In this document: positions 1 to 10,293 of the stretch, piece after piece | How the letters are laid out: every line of letters starts with the position of its first letter | Position numbering within the stretch: the first letter of the stretch is position 1 | Source: RPQJ01 sp963707145 | GTDB taxonomy: Bacteria; Pseudomonadota; Gammaproteobacteria; Steroidobacterales; Steroidobacteraceae | Direction: 5' to 3' | Length of the DNA stretch: 64,000 bases | Assembly (NCBI GenBank): GCA_963707145.1 | Contig: CAVPOQ010000004.1 | Span: forward strand, 682,001 to 746,000 | Position numbers and translations under genes: made by a program | Notes under the pieces: model-generated | Database searches by the model: none | Told to the model about the DNA's origin: nothing | The model's input: only the letters and a program-made list of their open reading frames with translations

Positions 1-1184
1 ACGTGGCCCGCCGCGAGGTCCACCGGACCCGGCGGCAGTTCCACGAAGCCGTCCGTGCCGAGCAGCGACACGAAGTCGCCCGAGCCGTGGGTGGGCTTCG
101 GCATGGCCACGGTGCCGAGCGCGGGACTGGAATCGAGCTGCACGGGCAGGAAATACCACAGCGCCGGCTTGACGCGGAAGGCCGCCCCGAGGGCGACGGG
201 CTCCGGCGGCCTCGCAGCGAGCCCCGAGGCGGACTGCAGGCCGGCCACCACGTAGCGAACCAGGCAGACCAACGCCGACACGGGATTGCCCGGCAGGCCG
301 AACACCGCCTGACCCTGCGGGCCCACGCCGAACCACAGCGGCTTGCCCGGCCGCTGTGCCACGCGGTGCAGCACCTCGGTCACGCCGAGTTCCCGCAGCG
401 TCTGCGGCACGTGATCGAAGCGTCCCATCGAGACGCCGCCCGACAGCACCAGCACGTCGTGCGCGGCGAGGTGCGCGGCGAGGCGCTCGCGCAGCACCAC
501 CGGATCGTCGGGCAGGTGGTCCTCGACGAGGCGCCGCCAGCCGCGCAGCTCGAGCGCGGTCCGCAGCGCGTAGGAGTTCGAGCGGCGCACCTGCCAGTCC
601 TCGATCGGTTCGCCGGGTTCCACCAGCTCGTCGCCCGTGGACACGATGGCGATGCGCGGCTCGGTGCGCACGTCGACGCGCGGGAGTCCGGCAGAGGCGA
701 GCACGGCGAGCTCGGGTGCGCCGAGGCGCGTGCCGCGCGCGAGCAGCAGGTCGCCTTCGCGACAGTCGAGCCCCCGCGTGTGCACGTTGCCGAAAGGCTC
801 CGCCGCGGCCGCCGGGTCCACCTCGGCCCAGCCGTCCGTCACCGTCAGCAGTTCGACGGGGATCACGCAGTCGCTGCCGGGCGGCAGCACCGCGCCGGTC
901 ATGACCTCGAGGCACTCCCCGGGCGGCAGCGCGAGCGGCCGCTGGCCCGCCGCCTGGGTGCCCGCGATGCGGAACCGACGCTGCCCCGCGCGCCACGTCT
1001 CGCTCGCGATCGCGATGCCGTCCATCGTGACGCGGTCGAATGGCGGCTGGTCGCGTTCGGCGCGCACCGACTGCGCGAGCACGGCGCCGGCCAGCGCAGC
1101 GAGCGGCCGCGACTCCACGGGCATCGGCCGGACGTGCCGCCGGATGAGGCTCTCGGCTTCGGCGGGGCTCGGCAGCGTGTTCAC
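1..1184 (-). CDS. moeA: Molybdopterin molybdenumtransferase MoeA (3' end cut by window edge)
   Basis: MoeA inserts molybdate into adenylylated molybdopterin, the last step of molybdenum cofactor synthesis in the cytoplasm. About 394 residues are visible, so only the last ten or so of a usual 400-410 are missing. The family hallmarks are in order: FDRVTMDGIA near residue 50-58, the MoCF-domain SGGVSMG at about 248-254, FGLPGNPVSAL near 295, and the C-terminal PTHGSGD. I chose the GTG at 1184 because AGGAG lies four bases upstream and no ATG fits. It lies 68 bp downstream of the small secreted-protein gene on the same strand and is probably co-transcribed. No other Moco genes are in view. Confidence 0.93.
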   Translation of the reverse strand, partial: MNTLPSPAEAESLIRRHVRPMPVESRPLAALAGAVLAQSVRAERDQPPFDRVTMDGIAIASETWRAGQRRFRIAGTQAAGQRPLALPPGECLEVMTGAVLPPGSDCVIPVELLTVTDGWAEVDPAAAAEPFGNVHTRGLDCREGDLLLARGTRLGAPELAVLASAGLPRVDVRTEPRIAIVSTGDELVEPGEPIEDWQVRRSNSYALRTALELRGWRRLVEDHLPDDPVVLRERLAAHLAAHDVLVLSGGVSMGRFDHVPQTLRELGVTEVLHRVAQRPGKPLWFGVGPQGQAVFGLPGNPVSALVCLVRYVVAGLQSASGLAARPPEPVALGAAFRVKPALWYFLPVQLDSSPALGTVAMPKPTHGSGDFVSLLGTDGFVELPPGPVDLAAGH

Positions 1185-1252
1185 GACACTCCTGGCCTCG
1201 CGCGGCGCGGCGCGGGCGCCGAGGTCGGGTGACGCGCAGGGGCCGGGTGCGG

Positions 1253-1633
1253 CTACGGCTTGCTCGCCGCCGTGAACGCCTTGCGCTCCTGGTTCCAGCG
1301 GTCGGCGACCGCCTGCAACTCGTCGAGCGCGGCGTTGTGCTTCTTCGCCTGCATGGACTCGATGGCGTTCTTTTTCGCGGTGTACTCGGGATCCATGCTG
1401 TCCAGTGCCAGGATGGAGTCCGTCTTCTCCTTGTCCAGGCAGGGCAGGTAGACCTCCTGGACCGTCTTCGAGTACTCCTTCACCTGTGCCTGCGCGGCGA
1501 TCATCTCGTCCTTGGTGGCCTTGGCGCCGTTCGGCAGCGACTGCGGAGCCTGCGGGTAGACGCAGTCCGCGCGGGCGCCGGCGGCGATCGCGAGCAAAAC
1601 GGGGAGGGCGAGGAGGGCGGACGAACGCTTCAT
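1253..1633 (-). CDS. Small secreted protein of unknown function
   Basis: 126 residues. A clear Sec signal peptide (MKRSS then a hydrophobic run ending ARAD, cut about residue 22) precedes a charged, mostly helical domain with two cysteines (DCVYPQ near residue 23 and LPCLDK near 64) that could form a disulfide in the periplasm. I do not recognise a family. The ATG has an AGAGGA ribosome site. It is the first gene of a minus-strand pair with moeA and is divergent from phhA. A direct role in molybdenum metabolism is not indicated; adjacency is the only link. Confidence 0.72.
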   Translation of the reverse strand: MKRSSALLALPVLLAIAAGARADCVYPQAPQSLPNGAKATKDEMIAAQAQVKEYSKTVQEVYLPCLDKEKTDSILALDSMDPEYTAKKNAIESMQAKKHNAALDELQAVADRWNQERKAFTAASKP

Positions 1634-1790
1634 GAACGGGTCCTCTGAAGTCCTGCTGGAACCGGCCGGCGGCCGGCGCTTGGAGGGGCAGGAATATAGC
1701 AGAGCGCCCCCCGGGAACGGCTATGCTTGGCGCCCTTCGCGGTCCCCGGGGTGCGCCCCGGCGACCGGACGACCCGCCGGAGGTGACCCC
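1634..1790. promoter_or_regulatory. Divergent promoter region between the small secreted-protein gene and phhA
   Basis: 157 bp between two divergently transcribed genes. TATGCT at about 1722-1727 is a plausible plus-strand -10 for phhA, and GGAGGTGA at 1779-1786 is a strong ribosome site that fixes the phhA start at 1791. No convincing -35 is visible for either direction. Confidence 0.35.
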
Positions 1791-2659
1791 ATGCCAGTAC
1801 CCGACGCGCCTGCCACCTACGGCGCGAGCACGCACGGGCTGCGCGGCGACTACGCCGACATGCGGCCCGACTACACGGTCGAGCAGAACTACTCGACGTA
1901 CGGCGACGCCGACCAGGATCGCTGGCGCCGGCTGTATTCGCGCCAGATGCGTCTGGTGCCGGGCCGCGCCTGCGACGAGTTCCTGCGCGTCGTGGACACG
2001 CTGGGCTACGACACCGGCATCCCGCGCTTCGAGGAAGTCAACGGGCGGCTCGGTCGCGCGACGGGCTGGGAGGTGGTCGCGGTGCCGGGGCTGCTGCCGG
2101 AGCACGTGTTCTTCACGCACCTCGCGAACCGGCGCTTTCCGGTCACCGTGTGGCTGCGCGAGGAGCACGAGTTCGACTACATCGTCGAGCCCGACGTGTT
2201 CCACGACTTCTTCGGCCACGTGCCGTTGCTGTTCGACCCGGTGTTCGCCGACTACATGCAGGCCTACGGTCGGGGCGGCCAGAAGGCCGATGGCCTGCAC
2301 GCGCTCGAGTACCTCGCGCGGCTCTACTGGTACACGGTCGAGTTCGGCCTCATCCGCAGCGGCGCCGGCCTGCGCATCTACGGCGCCGGGATCCTCTCCT
2401 CGCCGAGCGAGGTGGGCTACGCGCTCGCGAGCCCGCTGCCGCGGCGCATCGGCTTCGATCTGCGGCGGGTGATGCGCACGCGCTACAAGATCGACAGCTT
2501 CCAGCAGACCTACTTCGTCATCGACGACTTCGGCCAGCTGTTCCGCGAGACCGCGCCGGACTTCACGCCCTTTTACGAGGAGATCGCCGGCCAGGACGCG
2601 TTTCCGGCCGACGCCCTGCTGCCGCAGGACCGCCTGTTCGACCCCGTCGAGGTCCGACG

Positions 2660-2663
<4 letters not shown>
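1791..2663 (+). CDS. phhA: Phenylalanine 4-monooxygenase PhhA
   Basis: Converts phenylalanine to tyrosine using O2, tetrahydropterin and non-haem iron. 290 residues from the ATG at 1791; the open frame runs further up to 1632, but that extension is non-conserved and 1791 has GGAGGTGA just ahead. The iron ligands are visible: His138 and His143 in FHDFFGHVPLL and Glu184 in YWYTVEFGLI, the standard bacterial single-domain arrangement without an ACT regulatory domain. The stop overlaps the start of mmsA (ATGA), so the two are translationally coupled. Together with MmsA this suggests amino-acid catabolism. No pterin dehydratase (phhB) is adjacent. Confidence 0.96.
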
Positions 2664-4188
<1,525 letters not shown>

Positions 4189-4251
4189 GGCGGCGGGCCG
4201 TCGGCGTGCGATGCGCGCGGTGCCGCTGCTGTAGAATCCGACGCCTCCCGC

Positions 4252-4328
4252 GCGGCCGTAGCTCAGTTGGATAGAGCATCAGGCTTCGAACCTGAGGGTC
4301 GGGGGTTCGAATCCCTCCGGCCGCGCCA
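4252..4328 (+). tRNA. tRNA-Arg (anticodon TCG)
   Basis: 77 nt with encoded CCA. The acceptor GCGGCCG pairs with CGGCCGC, the anticodon stem TCAGG/CCTGA carries the loop CTTCGAA, and the T-loop is TTCGAAT. Anticodon TCG reads CGA. A TAGAAT at 4232-4237, about 15 bp ahead, is a plausible -10 element. Confidence 0.95.
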
Positions 4329-4433
4329 GTACTCCCGCATGCGGCCACCCCGCTTCCGGGAGGCGGTGGCTGCAGTTCGGAGGCAGACGCAGGAGTCGAA
4401 CCACGCGACGCCCGTGCGCCCCGGCGCCAATGG

Positions 4434-5036
4434 CTACTGCACCGGCGCCTGCAGGCTCTCCGCCGCGATGAAGTGGAAACCGTTGTCCACCGGCGTCTTG
4501 TCCGGGCTCGTCGCACTCACTCCGACGGTGAGCAGCGCGTACCCGGACTCCGGCGACCACAGCACCCGCTCCACCCGCGCGATCGCGAAGGGCAGGCTCA
4601 TGTCGGGCCCGGCGGTGGCCGAGACCGTCACGGCCGGGAAGCTCTTGAAGCTGCCGGCCGGGAACGTCACTTCGTACTTGCCGACATCGGTCCGCAGCGA
4701 CGTGAAGCCATAGAGCGTCATCGGCGACTGGACCCCCGTGCGCAACACGATGCCGGCAATCGTCTTCACGCCGGGACCGGGCGCGCCCGCCGGGCCCTGC
4801 GGACCGGCCGGACCAGTTGCACCGGGAGGACCAGCAGGCCCGGGCACGCCCTGCGCATTGAAGGAGAAAGCGACCTCGCTCGCGCGGCAGAATGCTGCGT
4901 CGTCGACGATGCGAACGCTGCCGGTGGTCTTGTGGCGGCAGCCGATGAGCACCTCCGCGTCGGCGACGGCGGGAATCGACAGCGCGAGCAGGGCAGTCGC
5001 GGCAACTAGGAAGAAACGCCGTGGAAGTCTCGACAT
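4434..5036 (-). CDS. Secreted protein with collagen-like Gly-X-Y repeat
   Basis: 200 residues from the ATG at 5036 (AAGGAAAAGGGG upstream). Signal peptide MSRLPRRFFLVAATALLA, cleavage near ADA-EV. Residues 29-62 contain two cysteines (33 and 50). Nine perfect collagen triplets occupy 63-89 (GVPGPAGPP... ending GPG). The 110-residue C-terminal domain has strand-rich phrasing (YEVTFPAGSFKSFPAVTVSA) reminiscent of small lectin-like or tail-fibre beta-sandwich domains. The layout signal, globular head, collagen stalk, beta domain suggests an extracellular trimer. No sortase signal or membrane anchor is visible. Monocistronic, divergent from the SDR gene. The function is unknown. Confidence 0.75.
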   Translation of the reverse strand: MSRLPRRFFLVAATALLALSIPAVADAEVLIGCRHKTTGSVRIVDDAAFCRASEVAFSFNAQGVPGPAGPPGATGPAGPQGPAGAPGPGVKTIAGIVLRTGVQSPMTLYGFTSLRTDVGKYEVTFPAGSFKSFPAVTVSATAGPDMSLPFAIARVERVLWSPESGYALLTVGVSATSPDKTPVDNGFHFIAAESLQAPVQ

Positions 5037-5350
5037 GACGTGCCCCTTTTCCTTGGAATGAACTCGGGATCGCGGCGACCGACGCTTCGCATTCGTCGTC
5101 GTTCGCCGGCCAAGCCCAGTCTGCCGTCGATCGGGGCGAGCGGGTATTGCGCCCGGCGCGAGCAGGCGGAAACGGGCTAGGCAGTAATGCCTAGCAGCGT
5201 CGCCAGACGCCGGCGGTCGACGCACCGTCGTTGCTGCGCGGTGTCAGTTTCCTGCAGTTGAGCGATGATGCAGCACCGAGAGTCGCGCTTGCGGCCCGGG
5301 ACGGTCGCCGCACCGACGGCTGCATTGGTACCGCATCGCAGGGAAAACAC
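5037..5350. promoter_or_regulatory. Divergent intergenic region with a perfect 8-bp dyad
   Basis: 314 bp between the collagen-like gene (minus) and the SDR gene (plus). A perfect inverted repeat GCTAGGCA-GTAA-TGCCTAGC lies at 5176-5195, in the middle of the region. It is suited to binding a dimeric regulator, and it has no T-tract to make it a terminator. No convincing sigma-70 promoter pair is visible, and no open frame with coding character. Confidence 0.4.
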
Positions 5351-6378
5351 ATGACCAGACCCACCGTCCTGATCACCGGTATCTCCGGCTTCATCGCAAA
5401 GCACTGCGCGGTCGAGATGCTTAAGGCCGGCTACGGCGTGCGCGGCACCGTGCGCTCGCTGTCCCGCAGTGCGGACGTGAAGGCCTCGCTCGGCAACCAT
5501 GCCGACGTCGCGCGGCTCGAGTTCGTGGCAGGCGGACCTGGAGTCGGACGCCGGCTGGGACGCGAGCGGTCGCCGGCTGCGCCCACGTGCTGCACGTCGC
5601 CTCGCCGTTCCCCGCGAAGCAGCCCAGGGACGAGCAGGAACTGATCCGCCCGGCGGTCGAGGGCACGCTGCGGGTGCTGCGGGCCGCCGCCGGCGCGTCC
5701 GGCGTCGAGCGCTTCGTGCAGACCTCGTCGATGGTGGCCGTGATGTACGGCCATCCCCGCGACCGTGTCGCGCCGTTCACCGAAGCCGACTGGACGCGGG
5801 TCGAGGACCCGGGCGTCACGGCCTACGGCAAATCGAAGACGCTGGCCGAACGCGCCGCGCGCGAATTCATGCAGCAGCAGAAGCCGTCGCTGCATTACTC
5901 GTCGGTCAATCCCGGCCTGGTGCTGGGCCCCGCGCTCGACCGCGACATCGGCACCTCGGCCGAGATCATCCAGATGTTCCTGCGGGGCAAGTATCCGGGC
6001 GCGCCCCGCATGGCGATTCCCGTCGTGGACGTCCGCGACGTGGCGCGCATGCACCGGCTGGCGGTCGAGGTCGCGGCGCCGAGCGGCGGACGCTATCTCG
6101 GCGTGGCCGACAGCCTGTGGCTGATCGAGATCGCGGCGGCGATCCGCGAACGCCTGGGCCCCGCGGCGCGCAAGGCGCCGACATGGGTCCTTCCGGATTG
6201 GGCGGTGAAGCTGGCGGGCATCTTCGATCCTGCGGCGCGGCTCGCGGTACCCGACCTCGGCAAGCAGATGCGCGTGGACAACTCGCTCACGCGCCGCACG
6301 CTTGGCATGGAATTCATCGCGGCGCCGGAGGCCGCCGCCGCGATGGCGCAGAGCCTCGTGGACCTCGGGCTCGTCTGA
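5351..6378 (+). CDS. NAD(P)-dependent epimerase/reductase of the dihydroflavonol-reductase (extended SDR) type, frameshifted
   Basis: Predicted aldehyde or ketone reductase. The N-terminus VLITGISGFIAKH is the extended-SDR nucleotide motif GxxGFxxxH, and TAYGKSKTLAE gives the catalytic Tyr158 and Lys162. Typical relatives are the cinnamoyl/dihydroflavonol-like reductases. The frame shifts at about 5531 (extra G) and 5565 (extra A). Correcting both restores ARLEFVAADLESDAGWD and AAVAGCAHVLHVASPFP, giving 341 residues, normal for the family. The start has GGGAAAA rather than a clean ribosome site. It is convergent with the DUF3604 gene, stop-to-stop distance 60 bp. The substrate cannot be told from sequence. 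Confidence 0.82.
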
Positions 6379-6438
6379 TCCGGCGACGCCAGCAGCGATG
6401 CGGCCGGGTGCCGCCGTCCGCGCCGCGCCTGCCGGGAC

Positions 6439-8370
6439 TCAATTCGCCGGCGCGTACCAGATCGGCGAGGTCCAGGCCCGCTCCTGGATGGAGACGGGCA
6501 GGCCCTTCGGGACGGGAATGCCGAGCCGGGCGGCGTCGAGGGTGCTCCAGCGCGGCGTCGGGATCTCGATGACCCGCGCGTAATAGAAGGCACGCACCGA
6601 CGGGTCGAAATCCGGATCGGTCCACGCGGTGGCCAGTTCCGCCGCACCGATGCTGTTGGCGTAGTCGCCCTTGGCGGCGTCGACGGTGTCGCCGACCGGC
6701 GGCAGCTTGCCGGTCTTCGGGTCCGCCGTGCGCTCGCCGCTCCAGGCCACGTCGTAGATCTTCTCGTGCTGACCGCCCTTCGCGTCGAGCCAGCCCTTGA
6801 TGATCTGGATCCGATCGAGATTGCCGCTCTTCGGATCCTTGCTCGCCATCACCATGAAGCTCGGGGCCTTGCCGTTCGCCGGCTTCAGGTCGCCGCCCAT
6901 CGGCACGCCGCGGGCATAGCCTGCCTTGACGAACCCGGAGCCCTCGAGGTCGGCAGCGCCGAAGTCCCAGCCGCCGAAGAACCGCACCTTGATCATCGTT
7001 CCGGAGGTGCCGAAGGTCTCCTTGCGCTGCATCGCGTCGAAGATCGCCTCGCGTGTGTTTTCCTCCGCCCACACGCCGGCCAGGCCGCCCGAGCTGAATT
7101 CCTGCACCTGCCGGACCTGGCCCGCTGGCTGTCCTTCCATGCCCTTCAGCCGGTGCGAGGCGTCGTTCTCGAACGCGAACTTGCCGGTGTAGTTGAATTC
7201 CTCGTTGCTGCCGGCGGCGTTGTGCGTGTCGGTGTCGCCGATGAACCCGTACTTGAACGGGTTGCCGTTGCCCGCCGACTCCTGCGCGAGGCCCTCGAGC
7301 AGCGCCTGGCGTGCGAAGCTGCCGCGGCGGTTCTTCGGGCGCTCGTAGTCGGCCGATAGCGTGTAGTCCCACTGCTCGAAGCCCGCGAACTCGTCGTTGG
7401 GCGAGAGGTCGGGGTGCGTCTCGGAGGTGCCCTTGATCTGGGTGATCTCGTAGAGCGGCTCGTTCGCCGCCCGCGTGCGGTTGTAGGCGGCGTCGATCGG
7501 CTTGCCGTCGAACCTGACCGTCTCGAACATGCGGCCGTCGCTGGCGTTGCCGTTGTGCGGGATGGCCAGCAGCGTCGAGCCACGCGCGCGAAGCTCGTCC
7601 ATCCATTTCCAGAGCGTCTCTGGATCCTCGGACTCCAGTGCCGACAGCACCATGTCGGGCAGGTGGGCCGTGTCGCGGAACACCACGACGCGGTGCAGGT
7701 TCCGCTTCTGCGGGTTGGAGGTCCATTCGAAGCCGGCGAACGTCGTGAAGTGGCCCGGCCGATAGGCCGCATCGGCCGCCTTCACGATCTCGGCCCAGAC
7801 CGAGCGGGCGAGGGCGGGATCGGTGAGCATCGGGTCGACCTTGCCCGCGCTCATGTCACGCAGGATGCCTGCGAACGTCTGCATCCGCACCACCGGGTCG
7901 GGCGAGTTGACGCCCTTGGCCAGCTCGGTCTTGCTGAGCGGACTGTCGGGGTTGCTCATCTGGTTGAACACGCCCATGAACTCGGCGTGCTCGGCCACCA
8001 TATAGAAGTCGAGCGGAGTCTGGATCTGGATCCTGCCGCCCATGCCGCTGTTGGTGATCTCCTGGCCCTGCGCCCAGGCGTAGGCATCCGTCGGCGTCGC
8101 GCGACTGCCGTTGGTGAACGCATCGAACGACCAGCCGGTGTGGACGTGCACGTCGCCGAAATAGGCGTTGCGCTCGGTGTTCGCCGCTGGGCGGTCCGGT
8201 GTCGCGACGGCCGGGGTCGCGGCGGCGGACTCGGCCCTGGCTGCGCCGGTCTCTGCGGCCGGCTCCGGCGCAGGCGCCTTGCGCGAACAGCCTGTGGCGA
8301 GTACGCAGAGAGTCATCAGTGCTGCTGCGCCGAGCAGCGGAACCGGCCGACAGAACGTTGGCGTCTTCAT
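6439..8370 (-). CDS. DUF3604 lipoprotein (PHP-like fold)
   Basis: 643 residues from the ATG at 8370, which follows GGGGGAG; the open frame extends upstream but without coding character. The N-terminus is a lipoprotein signal (VLATGCSRK), so the protein is probably membrane-anchored outside the cytoplasm. After an Ala/Pro-rich linker the DUF3604 domain begins with NAYFGDVHVHTGWSFDA (about residue 70), a metal-binding HxH seen in PHP-type phosphoesterases. The later AIPHNGNASDG and FIGDTDTHNA carry further His/Asp candidates. Length is normal for the family. No substrate has been established for these proteins. It is divergent from a secreted alpha/beta hydrolase gene. Confidence 0.85.
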   Translation of the reverse strand: MKTPTFCRPVPLLGAAALMTLCVLATGCSRKAPAPEPAAETGAARAESAAATPAVATPDRPAANTERNAYFGDVHVHTGWSFDAFTNGSRATPTDAYAWAQGQEITNSGMGGRIQIQTPLDFYMVAEHAEFMGVFNQMSNPDSPLSKTELAKGVNSPDPVVRMQTFAGILRDMSAGKVDPMLTDPALARSVWAEIVKAADAAYRPGHFTTFAGFEWTSNPQKRNLHRVVVFRDTAHLPDMVLSALESEDPETLWKWMDELRARGSTLLAIPHNGNASDGRMFETVRFDGKPIDAAYNRTRAANEPLYEITQIKGTSETHPDLSPNDEFAGFEQWDYTLSADYERPKNRRGSFARQALLEGLAQESAGNGNPFKYGFIGDTDTHNAAGSNEEFNYTGKFAFENDASHRLKGMEGQPAGQVRQVQEFSSGGLAGVWAEENTREAIFDAMQRKETFGTSGTMIKVRFFGGWDFGAADLEGSGFVKAGYARGVPMGGDLKPANGKAPSFMVMASKDPKSGNLDRIQIIKGWLDAKGGQHEKIYDVAWSGERTADPKTGKLPPVGDTVDAAKGDYANSIGAAELATAWTDPDFDPSVRAFYYARVIEIPTPRWSTLDAARLGIPVPKGLPVSIQERAWTSPIWYAPAN

Positions 8371-8542
8371 GCGTCTCCCCCCAATTCCTGGTCTGGTCGC
8401 CGTCGCGTGCGACGATCGCGCGATTGTGGCGGGTGGTCTATACACCATTGATGCGGTCACGCGCCAGACCTGACCCGTCGGTTTACTTTTGCGGGGAGCG
8501 ACAGCAACGTACGCGCCTTCGCCACCTTGCTGGGGATCCCGC
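8371..8542. promoter_or_regulatory. Divergent intergenic region, DUF3604 gene / secreted hydrolase gene
   Basis: 172 bp shared upstream region. TATACA at about 8438-8443 reads as a possible -10 on the plus strand. No operator-like dyad is evident. Shared control of the two exported proteins is possible but only inferred from the arrangement. Confidence 0.3.
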
Positions 8543-10270
8543 ATGCATCCGTCCGAGCGTCCATGGTGCGCGGTTCTCGCGGGCACCCTGTTGCTGATTT
8601 CGCTGGCCGCCAGGGCCGCCCCGGAGTTCGCGGTGCAGTACCCGGCAGCGCAGTCAACCGGTCCGCTCGATGGCCGGCTGCTCGTGATCCTGTCGCCGGG
8701 CGGCACCGATGAGCCACGATTCCAGGTCGACTGGGGTGCCGATGCCATCCCGTTCTACGGCATCGACGTGGATGGCTGGCGTCCGGACACGCCGGCTCGG
8801 GTCGACGCCGGTGCATTCGGCTTCCCGCTCCGATCGCTCATGGAACTTCCCGCCGGCAAGTACCGCGTGCAGGCCGTGTTGAATCGCTACGAGACCTTCC
8901 GTCGCGCCGATGGACACACGCTCAAGCTGCCGCCCGACCAGGGCGAGGGCCAGGCGTGGAGCAGGAAGCCGGGCAACCTGTACTCCACGCCGCGCGAGAT
9001 CACCTGGGACCCGCGCGCCGAAGGGTCGATCGAACTGGTGCTCGACCAGCAGATCACGCCGGTGCCGCAGTTCCAGGAGACCAAGTACGTCAGGCACGTG
9101 CGCATCCGGAGCGAGCGCCTGTCGAAGTTCTGGGGCCGCGACATGTACCTCGCGGCCTTCGTCACGCTGCCGTGGGGCTTCGACGAGCACCCGGATGCGC
9201 GCTACCCGCTGGTGATCAACCAGGGCCACTTCAGCGACCAGCCCGACGGCTGGCGCGAACTGCCGCCCGATCCGAACCTCGAGCCCGATTTCTCGAAGCG
9301 CTTCAAGCTCGCCGGCTACAACCGCATCCAGCAGGAGCTGGCGTGGGACCTGTACCAGACCTGGACCGGCAAGGATTTCCCGCGTGTGCTGCTGGTGCAG
9401 ATCCAGCACCCGACGCCGTTCTACGACGACTCCTACGCCGTCAATTCGGCGAACAACGGTCCCTACGGCGACGCGATCCAGTACGAGCTGATCCCCGAGA
9501 TCGAGCGGCGCTTCCGCGGCATTGGCCAGGGCTGGGCGCGATTCACCTTCGGCGGCTCCACCGGCGGCTGGATCGCACTCGCCGTGCAGACGTTCTACCC
9601 GGACGAATACAACGGCGCATGGATCGCCTGTCCCGACCCGATCGACTTCCGTCACTACACGGTCGTGGACATCTACAAGGACAGCAACGCGTACTGGATG
9701 CCGAACCCCTACAAGCGCACGCCGAGGCCCGGCCACCGCGACTGGCTCGGGCACGTGGACACGACACTGGAGGAGATGAACCTCTACGAGCTCGCGCTCG
9801 GCACGCGTGGCCGCTCCGGCGAGCAGTGGGACGTGTGGGAGTCGGTGTACTCGCCGGTGGGCGCCGACGGCTACCCGCGGCGCATCTGGGACCGGCTGAC
9901 CGGCGAGATCGACCCCGTCACAGCCGCCTACTGGCGCGATCACTACGACCTCGCCCATATCCTGCAGCGCGACTGGCCGACGCTGGGCCCGAAGCTGCGC
10001 GGCAAGCTGCGGATCTACGTGGGCGACATGGACAACTACTACCTCAACAACGCCGTGTATTCGGTCGAGCAGTTCCTGCGCCAGGCCAGTCCGCCGGCCG
10101 ACGCCGTCATCGAGTATGGCGACCGCGCCGAACACTGCTGGAACGGCGACCACACGCGGGCCAATGCCTATTCGCGGCTGCGCTACCCGCAGATGGTGCT
10201 GCCCTGGGCCGTCGAGCGGATGCTCGAGACGGCGCCGCCCGGCGCCGACACGCGCAGCTGGCGGTACTGA
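8543..10270 (+). CDS. Secreted alpha/beta-hydrolase-fold protein (putative esterase)
   Basis: 575 residues from the ATG at 8543, which starts a proper signal peptide (MHPSERPWCAVLAG..., cleavage after AARA). The middle of the protein carries FTFGGSTGGWIALAVQTF: GGSTG is the nucleophile elbow GxSxG with Ser339, followed by YPDEYNGAWIACPDPIDF, the style of esterase-D-like domains. The N-terminal third is beta-rich and may be a separate domain. A candidate histidine is in YGDRAEHCWNGDH near the C-terminus. The substrate is unknown. The TOPRIM gene starts only 23 bp after the stop, and DUF3604 is divergent upstream. Confidence 0.75.
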   Translation: MHPSERPWCAVLAGTLLLISLAARAAPEFAVQYPAAQSTGPLDGRLLVILSPGGTDEPRFQVDWGADAIPFYGIDVDGWRPDTPARVDAGAFGFPLRSLMELPAGKYRVQAVLNRYETFRRADGHTLKLPPDQGEGQAWSRKPGNLYSTPREITWDPRAEGSIELVLDQQITPVPQFQETKYVRHVRIRSERLSKFWGRDMYLAAFVTLPWGFDEHPDARYPLVINQGHFSDQPDGWRELPPDPNLEPDFSKRFKLAGYNRIQQELAWDLYQTWTGKDFPRVLLVQIQHPTPFYDDSYAVNSANNGPYGDAIQYELIPEIERRFRGIGQGWARFTFGGSTGGWIALAVQTFYPDEYNGAWIACPDPIDFRHYTVVDIYKDSNAYWMPNPYKRTPRPGHRDWLGHVDTTLEEMNLYELALGTRGRSGEQWDVWESVYSPVGADGYPRRIWDRLTGEIDPVTAAYWRDHYDLAHILQRDWPTLGPKLRGKLRIYVGDMDNYYLNNAVYSVEQFLRQASPPADAVIEYGDRAEHCWNGDHTRANAYSRLRYPQMVLPWAVERMLETAPPGADTRSWRY

Positions 10271-10293
10271 AGAACCGTGGGCGATTCGCCGGG

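Noticed and set aside
3..1232. Long plus-strand open frame at the left edge
   Set aside because: Shadow of moeA, whose motifs read cleanly on the minus strand.
1632..1790. Longer N-terminus for phhA (53 extra codons)
   Set aside because: The extension lacks family similarity and overlaps the divergent promoter region; a strong ribosome site precedes 1791.
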